Origin: Alopecurus myosuroides
Taxonomy: Eukaryota > Streptophyta > Magnoliopsida > Poales > Poaceae
Reading direction: 5' to 3'
Assembly (NCBI GenBank): GCA_028641055.1
Contig: CM054062.1
Coordinates: 21,894,536 to 21,958,535, forward strand
Length of the DNA stretch: 64,000 bases
Shown in pieces: positions 58,163 to 64,000 of the stretch. The translations under genes were made by a program, and so were the position numbers. The notes beneath the pieces are model-generated. The model searched no databases, was not told the origin of the DNA, and saw only the letters and a list, made by a program, of their open reading frames with translations. The first letter of the stretch is position 1. Each line of letters starts with the position of its first letter.

Positions 58163-60615
58163 TCAGAAATGGTGTGGATTGTTAGTTCCCGCGGAGATGC
58201 TACGAGTAGTGTTGTCCCTCATGACACTACTACTCGAGGCAACATTGTTTGCTTGAGCGGGTGTGCTACAAGTAGTGTTGTCCCTAATTAAAATACCACC
58301 GGAAGCACCATTGTTGGTCATTTTCTTGTTCTTGTTGTTCTTCTTCTTGTTCTTCTTCTTGGCTACATAGCCAAGACCTTGATTGCCCACTTGTTGCCTT
58401 GGAACACTCAATTGTGGTCTAGCAATGACCACATTAGTTCTAGGGGCAACCACTTGTGGGTTAGGGATCACAACCTTCTCAACTAGAGGGCCTTTGCCCT
58501 TGAGCCTTGCTAGCTCATCCTTCAACCTAGCATTTTCCTCAATAATATTTGCATGATCACAAGAAGAAGTAGAGGTGCTAGGGTTGTTAGGTTGATTAAG
58601 TTGAGTTTGAAGTTGTTCATGCAACTCTTTGAGGGAAGAGTGTTGGCTCTCCAAAGCCTTGTGAGCCTTGGTTAGCTTTTCAAACTCCTCGGTTAGTTTT
58701 ACATGACCAACCCCAAACTCAACCTTATCCGTTTTAGCCTTTTATATTTAGCAATAGCAAGATCCCGTTCCTTAGTGATGTTAGAGACAAGTTCATTATG
58801 AGTTAATTCAATAGATTCAAGTTCCTCATCTAGAGAAACTCTATCATCATGCTCTTCCTCAAGAGTCATAGAGAGGGATGGAATCTCATCCGCATCCCTT
58901 CTTTCAACCTCACCTTTCTTCTCAAGAGCATCTTGGGCCTCTCCCAATTTCCTCATGAGATACTCAAAGTAATTCTTGGTCTCCCCTTGCATGTTAGACA
59001 TAAAACGTTCCAAGGAGACCCTCTCATCTTCTACTCTAAGAATAGCAAGATGTTCTAGTTCACTAGGGGTCTTAGAGTTGGAAGAAGGTGATACCTCCGT
59101 GGCCTTAGCCATGAAGCACTTGGCATTTCGTTGAGGATGATTGTCATTGGGGGATTCAAAGAGAGATGAAGATGATAGAATGGAAGTAATAGCTAGAGCG
59201 GCCACCTCACTTGTGGTTTCTTCTTCTTCATCAGTCCCTCAATCATACTCCTCTTGAGTCAAGAGCACATGGGAGACTTCTTGTTGAATGGTTTCTTCTT
59301 GAAATGAGGTTTCTTGTACTCAACCTTGGACTTGTCCTTGCGAATGAGTTTGCCACTATTGAGCTCTCTTTTCTCATAGGGACACTCCACAATGAAGTGG
59401 TGCTTATCTTGGCAATTGAAGCAAGACCTCACTTTTTGAGCCCCGTCATTTCCGTAGAGAGAGTTGGTCTTCTCCTCAACAAATTTCTTGCCCTTGGGAG
59501 GATTGTTCCAAAACTTCTGAACGGTGAGAGCAATGATATCCTTTAGCACGGGATCATAGTCTTGTTCCTTCAAAGGAGGAAATGCCTCTTCTCCTTCTTC
59601 TTCATACTCAACCTCTCTTGATACAACCTTGGCCTTCAAAGCAACGGATGCTCATTTGTGCATTCCAATGGTCCTAGCACGGTTGTCAAGAGCATTCTTG
59701 GTTTGCACTTGATACGAGCACATTTCTTGCATCACTTGAGTTTAGGTCATGTAAGAGAAATCATGTCTTCCTTGAATGCTCTTCAAGTCCGCGCCCTCAA
59801 ATGTCATTATGGCAATCATGTACTTCCTCTTGATCCAAGCATCATCAATGTACTTGGCACCAACATTTGAGAAGGCGGTAGCAAGAGTCTTGAGTCTCCG
59901 GTACATGTCGACATGGTCCTCTCCATCATGCATATAGAACCCTTCGGCCTCATTGGTCAAGGCATCATATCTATTCCTTTGCATGCTCTCATTGCCCACA
60001 AACATGACGACAAGAACGTCTCATGTTTCCTTGGCGGTGGAATATTGTTGAAGATGTGGCATGTCGTTAGGACCCACAGCTTGTTGAAGAATGGACAAGG
60101 CGGTGTAGTTGAGTTGGCAATCTACGGCTTCTCTTCTTGGCAGATTCTTGGGGTCATGAGGCATGTATCCATCACGAGTGATCCTCCAAAGATCTATACT
60201 AGAAGAGTTCAAGTGAGTCTCCATGTAATATTGCCATTCACGAAAAGAAAACGCATCAATTTTAGGTGGATCACCTCTAGGGATTATATGAGGATGTGGG
60301 ACGGGAGGATCGGGAGAATAACTTCCGGGAACGGCGTGAAATTCTCCATCTCCTTCCGTACCCTTCTTAGTGGAGTTTTCGGCGGAAGAATGTTTATGTG
60401 GTTCACCATCTACCGCTTTCTTGGGCCCTCCAGAGTAGACCCGGAGGAGAAGACTCGGAGACCTTAGGTCCTTTGGCTTTGAGGAGTTGCGACAAGACTT
60501 GACGCAACTCATCAAATTTAGCGTCTATGGATGAGGCCAATGAATTTCTAAACTCATTGAGATCATCCATGGACACCCTAGCCTTGGAAGATTCGGTATC
60601 CGGCTCTTCTCCCAT
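58163..60615 (-). pseudogene. Sirevirus gag, one frameshift and several stops
   Basis: The start is MGEEPDTESSKARVSMDDLN at 60615, 41 bases after the PBS. A coiled, Lys-rich N-terminus shifts frame near 60430. The core is WQYYMETHLNSSSIDLWRI (about 60230) and YDALTNEAEGFYMHDGEDHV (about 59960), typical of Copia gag (UBN2/DUF4219 type). The CCHC knuckle CFNCQDKHHFIVEC lies at about 59430-59390. A long extension follows with a coiled coil (LEHLAILRVEDERVSLERF; then IEENARLKDELARLKGKG, about 58530), which is characteristic of Sirevirus gag. In-frame stops lie near 60018, 59740, 59640 and 59257. Confidence 0.85.
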
Positions 60616-60655
60616 ACTTAAACTCTTAGGCGGTTAATCCCAATAGAAGAGTTGA

Positions 60656-60668
60656 GGCTCTGATACCA
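60656..60668 (-). promoter_or_regulatory. Sirevirus primer-binding site
   Basis: Minus-strand TGGTATCAGAGCC, two bases from the 5' LTR; initiator-Met tRNA type. Confidence 0.95.
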
Positions 60669-61365
60669 ATTGAAAGTAAAGTATGGGCACCTAGAGGGGG
60701 GTGAATAGGTGCTACGACCAATTTTAATTTTTCTTTTAATTTAGGCTTGACACAAAGGTAAATTCTATGGATAAAGCAACTAAGGTGAACTTACCTATAT
60801 GACAAGGATAACAATAATCACAATGCAAACACAAGTAAATGAAGTAAGGGAACGAGGTAAGCGAACTGGAGCACGCGGAGACACGATGTAATCCCGAGTT
60901 CCTCCTTGTTAAGGGAGTACGTCTCGTTGGAGGGGTGTGAGCTCGCCACAAAGTCCTACTCAATGCCACAAAGGCTTCACCCTATTCTCCGATGAAACCC
61001 TCCACAGAGGCCTAGTTCACCTTCCACTATTGATCCCCTTTGAGGCGGGAATCGAATCCTTTACAAACAACTTGGAGCACACACCCACAACCAAATTGGG
61101 GGCTCCCAACTCTTCTTCAATCACCAACAAGTATCAAGATGCCTAGGTTATCCACAAGAGGAAACCCTAGGCTAGATCCCTCAAGCTAGAGAGGGGGAAA
61201 TGAAGAACGGCTCGGTGCAGATGTAGATCGGGGCCTTCTCCTTCAATCCTCCAAAGATCTTTGAGTTTGGGTGGAGAGATTGGGAGTTATGAGGGATTTG
61301 GTGAGCTCTTAAATGCTATTGAATGCTAAGGGGAAGAACTAGAGCTCAAGGAAGAAGAGTAGGGG

Positions 61366-61373
61366 TATTTATA
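61366..61373 (-). promoter_or_regulatory. TATA box of the Sirevirus 5' LTR
   Basis: Minus-strand TATAAATA in an AGTATAAATACCCCT context. The palindrome cluster (about 61410-61760) lies directly upstream. Confidence 0.65.
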
Positions 61374-61409
61374 CTCTCTCCCCAAAACTAGTCGTTTTGC
61401 AGGAAATTG

Positions 61410-61760
61410 GGGACCGGAATATCCGGTCTGCTGTTCTGCTCGAATCATGTTGACTTTAACCGGAATATCCGGTTGCCTTTGAATAATTCGGTACCAATAA
61501 TCCGGCTCGTCTCTGTCCCGCGCAGGCAACCGTACCGGATATTCTGGCTCCTCCGGAATAATCCGGTACCAATAATCCGGTTCATCTCTGTCAGTTTTAT
61601 CTCTAGTCCTTAGCAGTTTTCGAGCAAAAACTTCACAACTGGAATATCCGGTATGAGCTGAATAATCCGGTACAAAATATACGGCTCATCTCTGTCCCGA
61701 AAATGGTCCGAAATTTTCCTAACCGGAATATCCAGCTCCTCCTAATAATCCGGTTGACCT
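61410..61760. promoter_or_regulatory. CCGGAATATCCGG palindrome cluster in the 5' LTR U3
   Basis: Copies or near copies at about 61413, 61459, 61545, 61640 and 61722, with AATAATCCGGTACC motifs between them. Confidence 0.6.
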
Positions 61761-61919
61761 CTGACTCAAATCTCTCAGGCCAAACTTCACCGATCTTTTC
61801 GGTGATTGATGCCGATGTTAAGTATAACACCTGCACGCTAAACATCTCGATAAATAATGTACTTAGTATTGTTAACTAACACACAAAACACCGGGAAAAC
61901 GAGATGCACTTTCAGAGGA

Positions 61920-62165
61920 GCCATCGTGGAATGTGTGCACGTGCAACCTGTCCATTGGGAGCAAGAACTCAATTTCATGACAGCTGCGGATATGCAGATT
62001 TTGCTATTTCAAATGGAGGATCTCTTGTCTGAATTTGCTGAGTTGTTGAATGAGCCTATCGCACTTCCTCCCAGCAGGGGTTGTGATCATACAGTATCGT
62101 TGGTCCTTGGAGCACAACCGGTGAATGTGTGTCCTCGTGTATCCGCAGCGCCAAGGGAGATGCTC
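61920..62165 (+). pseudogene. Gypsy reverse transcriptase, N-terminal start
   Basis: After the Sirevirus the gypsy frame resumes. FAELLNEPIALPPSRGCDHT followed by LGAQPVNV (about 62030-62125) is the hallmark entry into gypsy RT. Beyond about 62165 similarity stops, and no YVDD box, RNase H or integrase follows. Confidence 0.75.
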
Positions 62166-62390
62166 CGCAACTCGCACCGCGGGAGGCCTGCCGGAAGCGT
62201 GGTACACAAGGCAATCCAGCAGGCACTTTTGACACGAGGCGCCCTAGTTCCTCGAGATGGACCCCCTCGGAGGATATCAATCCCCGGCTGCTCGAAGTCG
62301 TCCTGAATGCCCCTAGAGCCTCGTGGATCGGATCCTCCAAACCTAAAGAACAACAAAGAACGAGAAGCAAGGTACAAGGTAGAGGAGATT
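62166..62390. other. Unassigned, moderately GC-rich
   Basis: Open chance frames exist on both strands but I recognise no family. It may be another fragment inserted at, or deleted from, the gypsy RT. Confidence 0.3.
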
Positions 62391-63242
62391 GATGAACACG
62401 ATAAAGTTGGGTTTGTATTTGTTCGATTGGTGTTGGTTCAATCTGTCGTCACCCCTCATGTATATAAGAGGCCGCTGAACTTCCCGTGCAAGGATTTGGC
62501 TTGGATTCACATCCAAAACGCTAATTTGGATCCGATTCGGATGGTTTGGCCCGAACTTCTCAAAACTGTTTGGTGTAAAAACTAACTGCACCTTGCGGGT
62601 CAATTTCGAGACACCAAACGACCTCAGATCAAAATTACATAAAACAAAAAGTTATTTGCCTTGAAAATACGAAGAACTTTTATGTTCTGTGATTTTACAT
62701 CCGACGTCATCTAAAAGTTTTAATTCTGCTCGTACTAAAATATGTTCAGACTAAATTCGAACCTGTCAGTTTTGATCCGTCCATAATTGCCAGATTCGAG
62801 GCAGTAAACTAGCTCGGATCAAAATCACGTAAAAAGATCACAAAATATTATTGATTGGAGCATGACTATGGTATTATTTCTTCTGAAATTATTATATCTA
62901 GTCACCGTTTAAGATCTGGAGGTACCTTGGCATTTATGTTTTCTCCACAATTAAGGGAAAGCAAGATACCATCTTACCATGTTCTATAATGATCATTGCA
63001 ACCTATGTGATATTATAATTTCGTATTATTAACGGTTAGTTCTTTTTGCAATTTTCATGAGTTAGGATGAATTCATAATGTTTATTATCCTATAGCAGTT
63101 ATCATGTGCTTGTTAAAACTGATCATAGAATAATCTTATGCACAACATATGAAGCAAAAGTGTTTGTCAAAGTTTTTTTTATGGTGTTCATTCCGTCGAC
63201 TAAATTGCTTGAGGACAAGTCATAAGCTAAGGTTGGAGGAGC
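62391..63242 (+). mobile_element. 3' end of an LTR element internal domain with polypurine tract
   Basis: Noncoding, AT-rich. Near its end it has TTGCTTGAGGACAAG (63206-63220), a motif usual before the 3' LTR of large noncoding grass elements. A purine tract GGTTGGAGGAGC (63231-63242) then directly precedes an LTR start. Confidence 0.55.
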
Positions 63243-63563
63243 TGATACAACGCAAACCTATGTAGTTTTCCAAGCACATCTGCTATTATTTTATCTCTAA
63301 TTTGTATTATCTGGATTGAACTAACTCGTACTAACATTGTTTTCAGAAAAATTACCTTTGGTGACTACTTTGTTGTGCAGAAATCAACTTTCCTGAAAAA
63401 AACAAAAAAATTTACCAAATTTCTAATCCACCGGAAGATCCACGAAGCCGGAATATCACCTAGAGGTGGGCCACCAGGCGACTTCCAGGCATGGCCTAGC
63501 CCTACCCACGCCATGAGGTCGCCTGGTGGCGTGGGGCCACCCCAGGATCTCCTTTGGTACTTA
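63243..63563 (+). repeat. Start of a 3' LTR, TGATAC class
   Basis: Begins TGATACAACGCAAACC, akin to solo LTR b (36491). It is interrupted after about 320 bp by the element at 63564. Confidence 0.5.
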
Positions 63564-64000
63564 GGCCATCTCCAGCGGGGCTGCTCATTTGGCCCGGACA
63601 GGCCGGATTTGAGCAGGCCCGGACAAAAGCAGGCCCCAACGGGGCTGCTCAACCCACGGCTGGGTCCATTTTGGGTCCGTGGATGCTCAAACCCAGACCA
63701 AATTTGGGTCAGATTTGAGAAGCCCGCGGACGCGAAACGGACGCGCGCGCGGCCGCGCCACTTTTCGGTCAAAGGGGATGGCCCACCGGTCAGTGACCGT
63801 GGCGACGGCTCGCCTCCCCCACCGGTCCTATTTAAATGGGACCCGCGGCCACGCGTCCATCCCCACGCGCACCGCCTCCTCAGTCCCCGAGCCACCCTCG
63901 CAGTCACAGCCCCTCGTAGTCACTGCCACTCCCCCTCGGCTCCCTCGCCGCCGGCCTCGAACCCTAGCCGCCGCGCCATGGGCCGGAAGTGGCTGAACTG
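63564..64000 (+). mobile_element. PIF/Harbinger-like element, left end only
   Basis: GGCCATCTCCAGCGGGGC follows TTA (63561-63563), the usual target of this superfamily. The GC-rich interior has a TATA-like TATTTAAAT at 63829-63837 and a possible gene start. The right end is outside the window. Confidence 0.5.
63978..64000 (+). CDS. Possible gene start, cut by the window edge
   Basis: ATG in a strong context (GCCATGGG) opens MGRKWLN and runs off the end. It lies about 140 bp downstream of the TATA-like site. In related elements this position holds ORF1 or the transposase; seven codons cannot identify it. Confidence 0.3.

Larger units (their letters stand above)
39036..61914 (-). mobile_element. 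Copia Sirevirus (Maximus/SIRE-like), complete, minus strand
   Basis: LTRs of 1280 bp (39036-40315) and 1244 bp (60671-61914) start TGAAAGT and end ACTTTCA. On the minus strand the order is LTR, PBS, gag, protease-integrase-RT-RNase H, a third ORF, polypurine tracts and LTR. Without the inner Copia (44893-56015) it is about 11.75 kb. A long gag, a third ORF after pol, repeated polypurine tracts and palindrome-rich LTRs are Sirevirus traits. Stops and frameshifts make it inactive. Confidence 0.9.
60671..61914 (-). repeat. Sirevirus 5' LTR
   Basis: Starts TGAAAGTAAAG and ends GATGCACTTTCA on the plus strand. By eye it differs from the 3' LTR at several percent of positions, including loss of one palindrome unit of about 24-38 bp near 61420. 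Confidence 0.95.
26265..62165 (+). mobile_element. Ty3/gypsy retrotransposon, heavily interrupted, truncated to the right
   Basis: In-order pieces are: 5' LTR (26265-26429 plus 32212-32262), primer-binding site (32266-32279), leader (to 35426), gag and protease (35427-39035) and the start of reverse transcriptase (61920-62165). Between them lie LINE 2, CACTA 2, two solo LTRs and a Sirevirus, each at a precise joint that restores gypsy sequence. No 3' LTR is visible, and recognisable coding is lost after about 62165. All coding parts have frameshifts or stops. Confidence 0.75.

Noticed and set aside
60656..60668. tRNA gene fragments at the TGGTATCAGAGC motifs
   Set aside because: These are primer-binding sites next to LTRs; no cloverleaf can be drawn around them.
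63365..63907. Minus-strand frame of 180 codons
   Set aside because: Crosses the LTR/PIF joint and is explained by GC-rich sequence.

Overview
This window is plant nuclear DNA, almost certainly from a grass and probably a pooid (wheat, barley, oat or brome side). The grounds are repeat content only: an Angela/BARE-type Copia LTR, a Sirevirus with CCGG-palindrome LTRs, two grass-type LINEs, CACTA elements with CACTACAGGAA and CACTGGTAGAAA ends, and a solo LTR of the TGATACG class. I see no host gene that is clearly intact; the window is a deep stack of nested transposons. Species and family names are inference, because no database search was possible.

Layout. 1-6460 is low-complexity intergenic or intron-like sequence holding a MITE-like insertion with a poly(A) tail (3146-3525) and a GC-rich gene-like remnant (about 3540-4705). 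6467-9786 is a hAT-type element carrying an uninterrupted 835-residue transposase. 10366-10710 is a two-exon gene remnant cut off by an LTR fragment. 11172-22903 is a LINE with a 12-bp target duplication; a CACTA element (18350-20703) sits near its 3' end and a Helitron (20821-22896) sits in its tail. 22916-26264 is unassigned and contains a PIF-like MITE.

From about 26265 a Ty3/gypsy element begins and runs, in pieces, to about 62165. Its short 5' LTR holds LINE number 2 (26430-32202). Its leader holds a second CACTA element (32449-35416) that carries a captured two-exon WRN-like 3'-5' exonuclease gene. Its gag is split by two solo LTRs (about 35625-36129 and 36491-37910). Its protease-RT junction holds a complete minus-strand Sirevirus (39036-61914, target duplication GAGGA). 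That Sirevirus's reverse transcriptase is in turn split by a complete minus-strand Angela-like Copia (44893-56015, target duplication TGCTC), which contains a 2.06-kb internal duplication joined through a CACTA terminus. The window ends with the 3' end of another LTR element (LTR from 63243) and the start of a PIF/Harbinger-like element (63564 onward).

The most unusual signal is in the two CACTA elements. Although their terminal repeats belong to different families, both carry a homologous module derived from 5S rRNA (internal A box and C box recognisable). It lies about 320-345 bp from one terminus and points toward that terminus in both. Shared changes away from 5S rRNA show common origin. 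Other points of interest are the MITE-like insertion that looks retroposed, duplication events that can be ordered in time, and palindrome arrays in the Sirevirus that are inverted between LTR and internal spacer.
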